From NCBI RefSeq assembly GCF_009711085.1, contig NZ_WMKA01000004.1, forward strand, positions 62,001 to 126,000: 64,000 nucleotides of DNA. The letters are read 5' to 3'. The notes beneath the pieces are model-generated. The model saw only the letters and a list, made by a program, of their open reading frames with translations, ran no database searches and was not told where the DNA came from. This DNA comes from Cellulosimicrobium composti (lineage in GTDB: Bacteria; Actinomycetota; Actinomycetes; Actinomycetales; Cellulomonadaceae). Every line of letters starts with the position of its first letter. Position 1 is the first letter of the stretch. Of this stretch, positions 16,674 to 25,288 are shown in pieces. The position numbers and the translations under genes were made by a program.

Positions 16674-17861
16674 GTGAGCAGGAGCACGCCCGACGGCGCG
16701 TGGGTCGTCGGGCTCGACGTCGGTGGCTCGGGGAGCCGCCTCGCTGCACGACGCCCCGGAGCCCCCTCGTCGTCCGTGGCCGCACCCGACGTCACCCTCA
16801 CCGGCCGACCCGTCGCCATCGGTCCCGCGGGGAGCGACGCGGTCGACGTGGTCCGCGACCTCCTCGCCCGGTTCCGCGCGCACGTCCCGTCCCTCGACGC
16901 CGACGGCGTCGCCGCGGCCGCCGTCGGGGCCACGGGCCTCGCCTCGCTCGTCCGCGACCCCGCCGAGCTCCACGCCGTCCTCCGCGCGGCCCTCCCCCCG
17001 TCCGCCGAGAACGGGGTTGGTGCCGTGATGGGGCCCATGACGACACCAACCCCGTTCTCGATGCCGCGCGACCCCATGCTCGACGTGCGGCCGGGCAGCG
17101 GGCCGCCGACGGCGGTCGCGGCCGACGCGCTCACCGCGCACCTCGGCGCGCTGGGCGGGCGGCCGGGGGCGGTCGTCGCGGTCGGGACGGGTGCGATCGC
17201 GCTCGGCACGGACCTGCGCGACGTGTGGCACCGCGTCGACGGGTGGGGGCACCTGCTCGGCGACCTCGGCTCGGGCTCGTGGATCGGCGCGCAGGGGCTG
17301 CGCGCGGCGGTCGCCGCGCACGACGGCCGCGACAAGGGCGGCTCGACGGCGCTGCTCGCCGCCGCGACGGAGCGCTTCGGCCCCGTGCCGACGTGGCCGG
17401 GCCGGCTCTACACGCGTGCCGACCGTGCCCAGGTGCTCGCCTCCTTCACGCCCGACGTCGCCGCTGCCGCGCACGACGGCGACGCCGTGGCCCGCCAGGT
17501 CCTCGCCGGCGCGGGCACGCACCTCGCGACGACGCTCGCGGCCGCCCTGGTCGACGGCGTCCCGCCGCTCGCCGCGGCGACGGGCGGCGTGCTCGCGATC
17601 GGGCCGCTGCTCACGGGCGCGTTCCGGGCGCGCCTCGGGGTGCTGCGGCCCGCCGTCGAGCTCGTGGACGCCGCCGGGACGCCGCTCGACGGCGCCCTGC
17701 ACCTCGCCGCGCGGCTCGCGACCGAGCCGGGGGCCGTCGTCGGGCACGCCCCGTGGCTCACGCTCGGCACCCCGCACGCCCCGCCGACAGACCCGCCCGA
17801 CCCGACCGACCGCGCGCCGGACCCGGCGCCCGCCGACCCGCACCCCACCGAGGAGGACTGA
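16674..17861 (+). CDS. BadF/BcrA-type ATPase, N-acetylglucosamine-kinase-like, carrying a palindromic repeat insert
   Basis: A 395-residue ASKHA-fold kinase. The phosphate-1 motif GLDVGGSGSRLAAR is near residue 12 and VAVGTGAIALG near residue 170, as in N-acetylglucosamine kinases of the BadF/BcrA family. Between the small N-terminal part (ending LHAVLRAALPP) and the conserved TAVAADALTAHLGALGG, an extra stretch including ENGVGAVMGP and TTPTPFS is encoded by copy 2 of the palindromic repeat (17005-17084). The reading frame stays open through it. The GTG at 16674 is chosen because it precedes the nucleotide motif by 12 codons. The stop abuts the next ATG. Confidence 0.85.
   Translation: MSRSTPDGAWVVGLDVGGSGSRLAARRPGAPSSSVAAPDVTLTGRPVAIGPAGSDAVDVVRDLLARFRAHVPSLDADGVAAAAVGATGLASLVRDPAELHAVLRAALPPSAENGVGAVMGPMTTPTPFSMPRDPMLDVRPGSGPPTAVAADALTAHLGALGGRPGAVVAVGTGAIALGTDLRDVWHRVDGWGHLLGDLGSGSWIGAQGLRAAVAAHDGRDKGGSTALLAAATERFGPVPTWPGRLYTRADRAQVLASFTPDVAAAAHDGDAVARQVLAGAGTHLATTLAAALVDGVPPLAAATGGVLAIGPLLTGAFRARLGVLRPAVELVDAAGTPLDGALHLAARLATEPGAVVGHAPWLTLGTPHAPPTDPPDPTDRAPDPAPADPHPTEED
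17005..17084 (+). repeat. Palindromic repeat unit, copy 2, inside the kinase coding sequence
   Basis: The 57-bp hairpin (17005-17061) has 26-nt arms and a 5-nt loop like copies 1 and 3; CGAGAACGGGGTTGGTG pairs with CACCAACCCCGTTCTCG without mismatch. The following 23 nt are diverged but keep the tail end (TGCTCGAC). It is translated in frame as part of the sugar kinase, in a place where related proteins have no such segment as far as I recall. Confidence 0.82.
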
Positions 17862-18749
17862 ATGGCCGCCGACGGTCTCGTCCGCATCCGTCAGTCGCTG
17901 CCGAACCTGCGACCCGCCGAGGCGCGCATCGCCGAGGCCGTGCTCGCCGACCCGGCGGCCGTCGTCGGGAAGACGATCACCGAGCTCGCGACGCTCGTCG
18001 GGACGTCGCAGGCGACGGTCGTCCGGTTCTGCCGCGCGGTCGGGTACGCGGGCTACCCCGAGTTCCGGATCGACCTCGCGCAGGCGACGAGCCGGCGCGC
18101 CGTGGAGCAGGAGCGCGCGAACGTCGCGCACGGCGAGATCGACCCGGAGGACACGCTCCAGGACGTCGTCACGAAGATCGCGTTCCACGAGGCCCGCACG
18201 ATCGAGGAGACGGCGCGCATGCTCGACCTCGACGCGCTGGAGCAGGTCGCGGAGGCGGTCGCGCAGGCGACGCGCATCGACCTGTTCGGCGTCGGGTCGA
18301 GCGGGCTCACGGCGCAGGACCTCGCGCAGAAGCTCCAGCGCATCGGCCTCGTGTGCTTCGCGTCGCCCGACCCGCACGTCCAGCTCCAGTCCGCCGCGCT
18401 GCTCGGCCCCGGCGCGGTCGCCGTCGGCGTCTCGCACAGCGGCCTCACGGTCGAGACGAACGACGCCCTGCGGATCGCGCGCGAGCGCGGCGCCACGACG
18501 GTCGCCGTGACGAACTTCCCGGAGTCCCCGCTCGTCGCGCACGCCGACGTGGTGCTCACGACGACGGCGCGCGAGACCCAGTTCCGGTCCGGCGCGCTGT
18601 CGAGCCGCATCGCGCAGCTCGCGCTCGTCGACTTCCTGTTCGTGCGCGTCGCCCAGCGCCTGTTCGACCGCACGACGGCGAACCTGCGCGCGACGTACGA
18701 GGCCGTGCAGCCGCACCGCCTCGGCTACGACCGTCGGTCGCGCCCGTGA
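17862..18749 (+). CDS. RpiR/MurR-family transcriptional regulator
   Basis: A 295-residue regulator with the RpiR HTH at residues 1-80 (LRPAEARIAEAVLADPAAV...TITELATLVGTSQATVVRFCRAVGYAGYPEFRIDLA) and a SIS sugar-phosphate-binding domain after about residue 125 (IDLFGVGSSGLTAQDLAQKLQRIG, VAVGVSHSGLTVETNDAL). The ATG starts directly after the kinase TGA with no gap. Regulators of this family sense phospho-sugars such as N-acetylmuramic acid 6-phosphate, in keeping with the amino-sugar-type kinase before it. Confidence 0.94.
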   Translation: MAADGLVRIRQSLPNLRPAEARIAEAVLADPAAVVGKTITELATLVGTSQATVVRFCRAVGYAGYPEFRIDLAQATSRRAVEQERANVAHGEIDPEDTLQDVVTKIAFHEARTIEETARMLDLDALEQVAEAVAQATRIDLFGVGSSGLTAQDLAQKLQRIGLVCFASPDPHVQLQSAALLGPGAVAVGVSHSGLTVETNDALRIARERGATTVAVTNFPESPLVAHADVVLTTTARETQFRSGALSSRIAQLALVDFLFVRVAQRLFDRTTANLRATYEAVQPHRLGYDRRSRP

Positions 18750-21700
18750 CACGGGGTCGTGCGCGAGGGGCCGCGGGCCCCGGGTTCGAGCTGCGCACGG
18801 ACCTGCTGACGCGCGTCGCGCAGGCCCACGACGCGTCGCACTACCTGCTGCGGCCGGAGGTCGTGGTGCGCGCGCACGACCGCGACGGCGTCGTCGCCGC
18901 GATGCGCGAGGCGACGCGTCGCGGGCTGCCGGTGACGTTCCGCTCGGGCGGCACGAGCCTGTCCGGTCAGGCGTCGGGCGGCGGGGTGCTCGTGGACACG
19001 CGCACGCGCTTCACACGCGTCGAGGTGCTCGACGGCGGCGACCGCGTCCGGTGCGAGCCGGGCGCGACGCTGCGGCTCGTCAACGCGCACCTGCTGCGGC
19101 ACGGGCGCCGGCTCGGGCCCGACCCGGCGAGCGAGATCGCGTGCACGATCGGCGGGGTCGTGGCGAACAACTCGTCGGGCATGTCGTCGGGCACCGCGCG
19201 CACGGCGTACCGGACGGTCGAGGCGATGACGGTCGTGCTCGCGAGCGGGACGGTCGTCGACACGGGTGCGCCCGACGCCGACGCGCGCCTGCGCGCGGCC
19301 GAGCCCGCGCTGCACCGCGGGCTCGCGGAGCTGCGCGACCGAGTGCGGGGCAGCGCGGCGATGCGTGCGGAGGTCGAGCGCCAGTTCTCGATGAAGAACA
19401 CGATGGGCTACTCGGTCAACGCGTTCGTCGACCACGACGAGCCGGTGAAGATCCTCGAGCACCTGATCGTCGGCAGCGAGGGGACGCTCGGCTGGGTCGC
19501 GGACGTGACGTTCCGGACGGTGCCGCTGCTCGCGCACGCCGCGACGACCCTCCTCGTGCTCGACTCGCTGGAGCACGCGACGGACGCGCTCGTGCCGCTC
19601 GTCGCGTCGGGCGCGGAGGCGATCGAGTTGCTCGACGCGGCGTCTCTGCGCGTCGCCGCGGCCGACCCGGCTGCGGACCCCTCGATGCGGTCGCTGGCCT
19701 CCGGGGCGGGCATCCAGCACCAGACCGCGCTCCTCGTCGAGTACCGCGCCGCGACCCCCGACGGTCTCGCACCCTTCCAGGAGGCGGCGCGCGACGTCGT
19801 CGGCTCGCTCGCCGGGTCCCTCGCCGTGCCCGCGACCGTGACGACCGACGCCGCGACGCGCGAGCGGCTGTGGCGCGTGCGCAAGGGCCTGTACACGGCC
19901 GTCGCGGGCGCGCGGCCCCCGGGCAGCACCGCGCTGCTCGAGGACGTGGCCGTGCCCGTCGCGGACCTCACCGCGACCGTGCGCGACCTCGGCGCGCTCT
20001 TCGAGCGCCGGGGCTACGGCGGCGCCGTGACGTTCGGGCACGCGAAGGACGGCAACCTGCACTTCATGATCACGCCACGCCTCGGCGACCGCGCCGAGCT
20101 CGACCGGTACGCCGCGTTCAGCGACGACCTCGTGGACCTCGTGCTCGGCCATGGCGGCACGCTCAAGGCCGAGCACGGCACGGGCCGCATCATGGCGCCG
20201 TTCGTCCGGCGGCAGTTCGGCGACGAGCTCTACGCCGTCATGCGCGAGGTCAAGGGCCTGTTCGACCCGGCGGGCCTGCTCAACCCCGGCGTGCTCATCA
20301 CCGACGACGACCACGAGCACCTGCGGCACCTCAAGGTCGAGTCGTCCGCGGGCGGCGACGACGCGCCGCTCGTGGACCGGTGCGTCGAGTGCGGGTACTG
20401 CGAGCCGGGCTGCCCGTCGCGGACGGTCACCACGACCCCGCGCCAGCGCATCGCGCTGCTCAAGGAGATGGCCGCCGCGCCGCCCGCCGAGCGGCGCGAG
20501 CTCGAGCGGCAGTACGCCTACCAGGGCGTCCAGACGTGCGCCGCGGACTCGCTGTGCGTCCAGGCGTGCCCCGTGGGGATCGACACGGGCGTCGTCATGA
20601 AGGGCCACCGCGCGCGCTCGCAGCCGCGCGTCGTGCAGCGCGGGGGAGTGGCCGCCGCCGAGCGCTGGGGGTCCGTCGTCACGGGCCTGCGGGGCGCGCT
20701 CGGCGTGGTCGAGGCGCTCCCGACGCCGCTCGTCCGCGTCGCGTCCGAGGTCGCGCGCGGGGTCGTCGGGGCGGACGTCGTGCCGCGCGTCGACGCCGAC
20801 CTGCCCGGCCCGGGGCCGCGCCGCGGGACCACGGGCGTCGTGCCCGACGACGGCGACGCCGACGCGCGCGCGGTGCTGTTCGCGTCGTGCACGGGCGAGC
20901 TCTTCGCGCCCGCGGACGGCGGACTCCCGGCGGGCGCGGGCGGTGGCGACGGCGCGAGCCGCCCGGTCGGGGCCGAGGCGGCGTTCCGGGCGCTGTGCGA
21001 GCGCGCGGGCGTCGGGCTCGTGGTTCCCGACAAGATCGGCGGGCTGTGCTGCGGCACCCCGTGGTCGTCCAAGGGCCTGCCCGACGGCGCGGCGGCCATG
21101 GCCCGCAAGGTCGTGGACGCGCTGTGGGTCGCCACGCGCGAGGGCGCGCTGCCCGTCGTGAGCGACGCGTCGAGCTGCACGCACGGGCTCGCCGAGACGG
21201 CGCGCCACCTCACGGGGACGGACCCGCGCGACGAGCGGGCGCGCGAGCGCTTCGCCCGGCTGCGCGTCGTCGACGCCGTGACGTTCGTGCGCACCGACGT
21301 GCTGCCGGCGCTCGCGGCGCGGGGGGTCGACGTCGCGAGGGCCGGGGACGTGGTCGTGCACCCCACGTGCGCGACGGTGCACCTGGGCGCCGTGGACGAC
21401 CTGCGGGCCGTGGCCGAGGCGGTCGCGGACCGCGCGACCGTGCCCGCCGCGTGGGGGTGCTGCGGGTTCGCGGGCGACCGCGGCATGCTGCACCCCGAGC
21501 TCACCGCGGGCGCGACGCGCGCCGAGGCGGACGAGGTCGCGGCGCGCGCGGCCACGCTCCCGGGCGGCGCGTTCGACGCGCACGTGTCGAGCAACCGCAC
21601 GTGCGAGATGGGCATGACGCGCGCGACCGGCCAGGACTACGTGCACGTCCTGGAGCTGCTCGAGGCCGCGACCCGGACGACCTCCGCGTCGCCGCGGTGA
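18746..21700 (+). CDS. FAD-binding and Fe-S D-lactate dehydrogenase (DLD/GlpC fusion)
   Basis: A 984-residue flavin/iron-sulfur enzyme. The N-terminal FAD-binding-4 domain (about 35-200) has FRSGGTSLSGQASG and CTIGGVVANNSSGM; the FAD-oxidase C-terminal domain follows to about 520 (AVTFGHAKDGNLHFMI, AEHGTGRIMAPFV). Two 4Fe-4S clusters are ligated by CVECGYCEPGCP (about 546) and CAADSLCVQACP (about 598). The C-terminal half is a CCG domain with CCGTPW (about 769) and CCGFAGD (about 905). This layout is that of membrane-associated quinone-linked D-lactate dehydrogenases. The GTG at 18746 overlaps the regulator stop (GTGA). Confidence 0.92.
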   Translation: MTRGRARGAAGPGFELRTDLLTRVAQAHDASHYLLRPEVVVRAHDRDGVVAAMREATRRGLPVTFRSGGTSLSGQASGGGVLVDTRTRFTRVEVLDGGDRVRCEPGATLRLVNAHLLRHGRRLGPDPASEIACTIGGVVANNSSGMSSGTARTAYRTVEAMTVVLASGTVVDTGAPDADARLRAAEPALHRGLAELRDRVRGSAAMRAEVERQFSMKNTMGYSVNAFVDHDEPVKILEHLIVGSEGTLGWVADVTFRTVPLLAHAATTLLVLDSLEHATDALVPLVASGAEAIELLDAASLRVAAADPAADPSMRSLASGAGIQHQTALLVEYRAATPDGLAPFQEAARDVVGSLAGSLAVPATVTTDAATRERLWRVRKGLYTAVAGARPPGSTALLEDVAVPVADLTATVRDLGALFERRGYGGAVTFGHAKDGNLHFMITPRLGDRAELDRYAAFSDDLVDLVLGHGGTLKAEHGTGRIMAPFVRRQFGDELYAVMREVKGLFDPAGLLNPGVLITDDDHEHLRHLKVESSAGGDDAPLVDRCVECGYCEPGCPSRTVTTTPRQRIALLKEMAAAPPAERRELERQYAYQGVQTCAADSLCVQACPVGIDTGVVMKGHRARSQPRVVQRGGVAAAERWGSVVTGLRGALGVVEALPTPLVRVASEVARGVVGADVVPRVDADLPGPGPRRGTTGVVPDDGDADARAVLFASCTGELFAPADGGLPAGAGGGDGASRPVGAEAAFRALCERAGVGLVVPDKIGGLCCGTPWSSKGLPDGAAAMARKVVDALWVATREGALPVVSDASSCTHGLAETARHLTGTDPRDERARERFARLRVVDAVTFVRTDVLPALAARGVDVARAGDVVVHPTCATVHLGAVDDLRAVAEAVADRATVPAAWGCCGFAGDRGMLHPELTAGATRAEADEVAARAATLPGGAFDAHVSSNRTCEMGMTRATGQDYVHVLELLEAATRTTSASPR

Positions 21701-22040
21701 CGTCGCGCCGACGACCTTCCGACTTTTGATTGACACGCGACAAAAGCCTCGTAGGATGACGACCGGGTGGTAGGTGAGAACCACCCGAGACACCGTGGGA
21801 CGCGTTCCCCTCGCACGAGGACGTGCGAGAGGACCCCGCTCGACGACGAGACGAGGAGGAGCCGACGCCGGGCGCCGTTCGAGGCCCGAACCAGGACAGA
21901 CGAGGACGCAGGGGGCGCCCGCGGCCCCGACGACGGGGTCACGGGGGCGGCGAGCGCTGGGTGTCGCCGACTCGCTGCCGACTGCACCACCGCGGCGCGG
22001 CTCACCGGAGCCGTCCCGCCCATCCCTCGAAGGAGAGACG
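21701..22040 (+). promoter_or_regulatory. Promoter and long leader of the secreted isomerase gene
   Basis: A consensus-like promoter is visible: -35 TTGACA at 21730-21735 and -10 TAGGAT at 21752-21757 with 16-bp spacing. The operator-like repeat at 21722-21747 overlaps the -35. About 280 nt of untranslated leader follow with no frame I trust and no riboswitch I recognise, ending in GAAGGAGAG before the ATG. GGTGGTAGGTGAGAACCACC at 21766-21785 can form a hairpin near the predicted 5' end. Confidence 0.6.
21722..21747. promoter_or_regulatory. 26-bp operator-like motif, copy A
   Basis: ACTTTTG-N8-GCGAC-N2-AAG, with CTTTTG and CAAAAG as inverted ends 12 bp apart. It overlaps the -35 box of the promoter before the secreted isomerase. 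The same spaced motif is found at 26268-26293 before the second secreted sugar-metabolism gene, suggesting a common repressor, perhaps of LacI or ROK type. Confidence 0.58.
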
Positions 22041-23030
22041 ATGAGCAAGTCCACCATGACGCGTCGGAGCCTGATCCGGGCGCTCGCGACGTCGACCGTG
22101 GCCGTGGGCCTCGGAGCCGCCGTCGCGCCGACGGCCTCGGCCGCACCGAACCCGAACGCGGCCGCCGCCGCCGGGAGCAGCAACGGCAACGGCCGGCTCC
22201 TGCCCCCGAACAAGATCGGCATCCAGCTCTACTCGATCCGCGACAAGGTCTCGAGCCTCGGGTTCCGGGCCGTCTTCGAGGAGCTCGCCGACATCGGCTA
22301 CTCCGAGATCGAGTTCGCCGGGTACACGCAGGGCCAGGTCGGGCCGATCACCCCCGAGGAGATCCGCCAGCTCCTCGACGACAACGGGCTCAAGGCCGTG
22401 GGCTCGCACGTGAGCCTCACCGCGCTGCGCAACGACCTCCCGCGCCAGCTCGAGATTGCGAACATCCTCGGCATGCCGCACGTGGGCACCGCGAACGCCC
22501 CGTCGAACATCAACACCGTCGCGGGCTACCGCGCCGCCGCGGACGAGTTCAACGCGTGGGGCGCCCAGGCGAAGGCCGCGGGCCTCAAGCTCTACCAGCA
22601 CAACCACGCGGGCGAGTTCGCGTTCGCCACCGACCAGCCGAACGTGCGTCTGTACGACGTGTTCTTCGAGAACACGGACCCGGACACGGTGTTCCTCGAG
22701 ATGGACGTGTACTGGGCCTTCGTGGGCCAGCACCTCTACCCGGGCTTCGAGCCGATCGACTACGTGCGCGAGAACCCGCACCGGTTCCCGCTCCTGCACC
22801 TCAAGGACGGGGCGCGCAACGCGGCGAACCCGAACGGGTTCGACATCATCGAGTTCGACGCCGGCGACCTCCCGTACCGCGAGTTCCTGCGCGCCACCAA
22901 GGCCCGCGGCACCCGCTACGGCATCTGGGAGCAGGACAACGCCGCCACGACCGCGGTCCCGCCGAACCCGCTCGACTCGTTCGGCAACGCGCGCCGCAGC
23001 TACACGGCGATGTTCGGCCTGCGCGGCTGA
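22041..23030 (+). CDS. Tat-exported sugar phosphate isomerase/epimerase-family TIM-barrel protein
   Basis: A 329-residue protein of the xylose-isomerase-like TIM-barrel family. Residues 1-35 are a twin-arginine signal (TMTRRSLIRAL..., then a hydrophobic stretch and PTASA before APNPN). The barrel begins at KIGIQLYSIRD; metal-ligand regions are visible as YQHNHAGEF (about 193), LEMDVYW (about 221), LLHLKDGARN (about 255) and IWEQD. Related exported proteins act on 3-keto sugars or as 2-epimerases. ATG 22041 follows GAAGGAGAGACG. A shared upstream motif links it to the 26425 gene. Confidence 0.9.
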   Translation: MSKSTMTRRSLIRALATSTVAVGLGAAVAPTASAAPNPNAAAAAGSSNGNGRLLPPNKIGIQLYSIRDKVSSLGFRAVFEELADIGYSEIEFAGYTQGQVGPITPEEIRQLLDDNGLKAVGSHVSLTALRNDLPRQLEIANILGMPHVGTANAPSNINTVAGYRAAADEFNAWGAQAKAAGLKLYQHNHAGEFAFATDQPNVRLYDVFFENTDPDTVFLEMDVYWAFVGQHLYPGFEPIDYVRENPHRFPLLHLKDGARNAANPNGFDIIEFDAGDLPYREFLRATKARGTRYGIWEQDNAATTAVPPNPLDSFGNARRSYTAMFGLRG

Positions 23031-23043
23031 GCCGTCCCGGCCG

Positions 23044-23073
23044 GGGCCCCGTCCGCACCCGCGGGCGGGGCCC
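23044..23073. terminator. Hairpin terminator between convergent genes
   Basis: GGGCCCCG-T-CCGC pairs with GCGG-G-CGGGGCCC around an ACCC loop, 14 bp after the isomerase stop and before the convergent hydrolase stop. It can serve both strands. Confidence 0.65.
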
Positions 23074-23088
23074 TCGTGCGTCCGGGGC

Positions 23089-23913
23089 CTACGGTCGGGG
23101 CGCTCGCGTGTCCGCGGCCGCGGAGTCGCGCACGAACGCACGCAGGCGCGCGAGCACCGCGGGCGCGTCGTCGCCGCCGAGGAAGCCGTGGCTCGCTCCC
23201 GGCAGCTCGAGGAGCTCGCACCGGACGCCGTCGCGGGCGCAGGCCTCGGCGAGGGCGCGCGCCTCGGGGAGCAGGGCGTCCTGGTCGCCGACGGCGAGGA
23301 ACGTCGGCGGAAGAGCCGAGGCGTCGAGGTCGAACCGCGGCGCGTCCGCGAGGTCCTCGACCCGCGTCCACGCGCGGAACGACGCCGCGGAGAGCGCGAG
23401 ATCGGGGCCGCCGGGCCGGGCCGCGTCGAACGAGCCGAGCGTGAGGTCGAGGTTGGGGTTCGTCAGCGCGAGCCACGCCGGGGCGAGCGGCGTGCCGTGG
23501 GCGCGTCGTGCGGCGGCGACCGCGACGGTCCCGCCCGCGGAGTCCCCGACCAGCGCGAGGCGGCCCACGCCCTCGGCGGCGAGGAGCGCGAGCGCGGTGA
23601 GCGCGTCCTCGGCGGACTCGGCGAGCGACGCCTCCGGCGCGAGCCGGTAGTCGACCGCCACGACGGGTGCCGTCAGCGCGGTCGCGAGGCGTCGGCACGG
23701 GCCGTCCTGGAGCTCCAGGTCCCCGAGCAGCCCGTACCCGCCGTGCAGGAACACGACGGCCGTGCCGGCGTCCGACGCCTCGGGCACGTAGCGCCGCAGC
23801 CCGACGCCGTCCCGCGCCTCGTCGTGCACGGTCCCCGCGAACGGGAGCCGGGGGCGGCGCAGCGCCCGCTCGTGCGCGTCGCGGCGCAGCCGTGCGACCT
23901 GGGCGTCGTCCAC
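23089..23913 (-). CDS. Alpha/beta hydrolase (hormone-sensitive-lipase-type esterase)
   Basis: A 274-residue esterase of the HSL-like group. The oxyanion motif is HGGY (in VVFLHGGYGLL, about residue 57, for the usual HGGG), the nucleophile elbow GDSAGG lies at about 123, and the acid and base are in VGDQDALLPEA (about 223) and GASHGFLG (about 252). It has no signal peptide and probably hydrolyses short acyl esters in the cytoplasm. The GTG start at 23913 lies 4 bp after the end of the MFS gene, suggesting co-transcription. Confidence 0.92.
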   Translation of the reverse strand: MDDAQVARLRRDAHERALRRPRLPFAGTVHDEARDGVGLRRYVPEASDAGTAVVFLHGGYGLLGDLELQDGPCRRLATALTAPVVAVDYRLAPEASLAESAEDALTALALLAAEGVGRLALVGDSAGGTVAVAAARRAHGTPLAPAWLALTNPNLDLTLGSFDAARPGGPDLALSAASFRAWTRVEDLADAPRFDLDASALPPTFLAVGDQDALLPEARALAEACARDGVRCELLELPGASHGFLGGDDAPAVLARLRAFVRDSAAADTRAPRP

Positions 23914-23917
23914 GCGT

Positions 23918-25231
23918 CTATCCTCGCGCCCGGACCGCTGCGGCGGCAGGGGTCGGGCGCGGCAGCGGGCGCACCTGGCCCGCGACCGCGAGCGACAGGA
24001 CCGTCGCGGCGCAGATGACGAGGAGCGCGTGGCGGGCGCCCACGCCGTCGACGAGCAGCCCGAGCAGCGGCGGCGCGGTGAGCATCGCGACGGTGGAGAA
24101 CGACGTCGCGACGGCCACGCGCGGCGCCGCGTGGGCGGGGTCGTCGGAGGCCGCGGCGATCGCGACGGGGTTCGCGAGGGCGGCGCCGCACCCCCACAGC
24201 ACGATGCCGGCCCAGGCGAGGGGCAGCGTGGGGGCGAGGCCGAACACGAGGAGCCCCACGAGCGCGGACGCGCCCGACGCGCGCAGCACCGCGACGCGGC
24301 CGAACCGGTCGATGAGGCCGGTCCCGGCGAACCGGAACACCGTCATCGCGCCGACGAACGTCCCGTAGGCGACGGCGCCGAGCGCCTCGCGCACGTCGAA
24401 CCCGTCGACGACCGCGATGGAGAGCCAGTTGCCCGCCGACCCCTCGGACAGCGACGACGCGAGGAGCACGAGGCCGATGAGCAGCGTCCGCGGCTCGCGC
24501 CACGCGGCGAGCGCCGCGCGGAACCCGGCACCGCGCCGCGGCGCGACCACGGGCACGTCGTCGTCGGTCGCGTCCGCGGTGGCCGGTGCGTCCGCGCGGG
24601 CGGCCGCGGCCCGCTCGGGGGCGAGGGCGGTCGCGGGCGCGATGAGCAGGGCGCGCACGGCGGTGACGACGAGCGTCACCACGACGACCTGCACGGCGAT
24701 GCCGACGTGCGCCCAGGAGAACGCGGCCGCGACGAGCGCCCCGCACGCCGCGCCGATCGAGAACGCGGCGTGGAAGTGGGGGAGGATCGCGCGCCCCACG
24801 TGCTGCTCGACGGACGCCGCGCAGATGTTGATGGGCACGTTGGTCAGCGCGCCGCACATCCCGTTGAGGAACGCCCCGACGGCGAAGACCCCCACGCTTC
24901 CCGTCGCCGTGCCGAGCGCGACGAGCCCGAACCCGACGACGTTGGCCGTCGTCGCGACCACGAGCGTCGTGCGGCTGCCGAACCGTGCGACGACCGCGCC
25001 CGTGGCGACCACCGCGGTGAGCGTCCCGACGCCGCCGACGACGAGCAGCGCGCCGAGCTGGCCGGAGCTCAGCCCGAGCGCCTCGCGGACGGACGGGAGC
25101 CGGCTCATCCACGAGGTGCCGATGACGCCGAACAGCGCGAACTGCACCATGAGCGCCCAGCGGGCGCGCACGAGGACCGCACCCGGCGTCAGGGCAGGGT
25201 CGGGCGCGGAAACCGATGGGTTTGTTGACAC
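23918..25231 (-). CDS. MFS transporter
   Basis: A 437-residue major-facilitator protein with 12 predicted membrane helices and a long central loop rich in Ala/Asp (about residues 190-235). The opening RARWALMVQFALFGVIGTSWMSRLPSVREALGLSSGQLGALL matches the subgroup often called YbjJ-like or inner-membrane sugar/drug permease. The GTG at 25231 is the first start; AAACC-N4-GGTTT lies inside the first codons and could be an operator if the real start is further on. Followed after 4 bp by the esterase. Confidence 0.9.
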   Translation of the reverse strand: MSTNPSVSAPDPALTPGAVLVRARWALMVQFALFGVIGTSWMSRLPSVREALGLSSGQLGALLVVGGVGTLTAVVATGAVVARFGSRTTLVVATTANVVGFGLVALGTATGSVGVFAVGAFLNGMCGALTNVPINICAASVEQHVGRAILPHFHAAFSIGAACGALVAAAFSWAHVGIAVQVVVVTLVVTAVRALLIAPATALAPERAAAARADAPATADATDDDVPVVAPRRGAGFRAALAAWREPRTLLIGLVLLASSLSEGSAGNWLSIAVVDGFDVREALGAVAYGTFVGAMTVFRFAGTGLIDRFGRVAVLRASGASALVGLLVFGLAPTLPLAWAGIVLWGCGAALANPVAIAAASDDPAHAAPRVAVATSFSTVAMLTAPPLLGLLVDGVGARHALLVICAATVLSLAVAGQVRPLPRPTPAAAAVRARG

Positions 25232-25288
25232 TTGCCGCAGTCTACGGATGCGCGCCCCTGCGGCGCCGCCGGATTCCGCGGCCGCCGG

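Noticed and set aside
18725-22222. Very long minus-strand open frame (about 1165 codons) opposite the D-lactate dehydrogenase
   Set aside because: Its translation is Arg/Ala/Gly/His-rich low-complexity sequence with no domain, a typical antisense shadow of GC-rich coding DNA. The plus-strand gene has clear FAD and Fe-S motifs.
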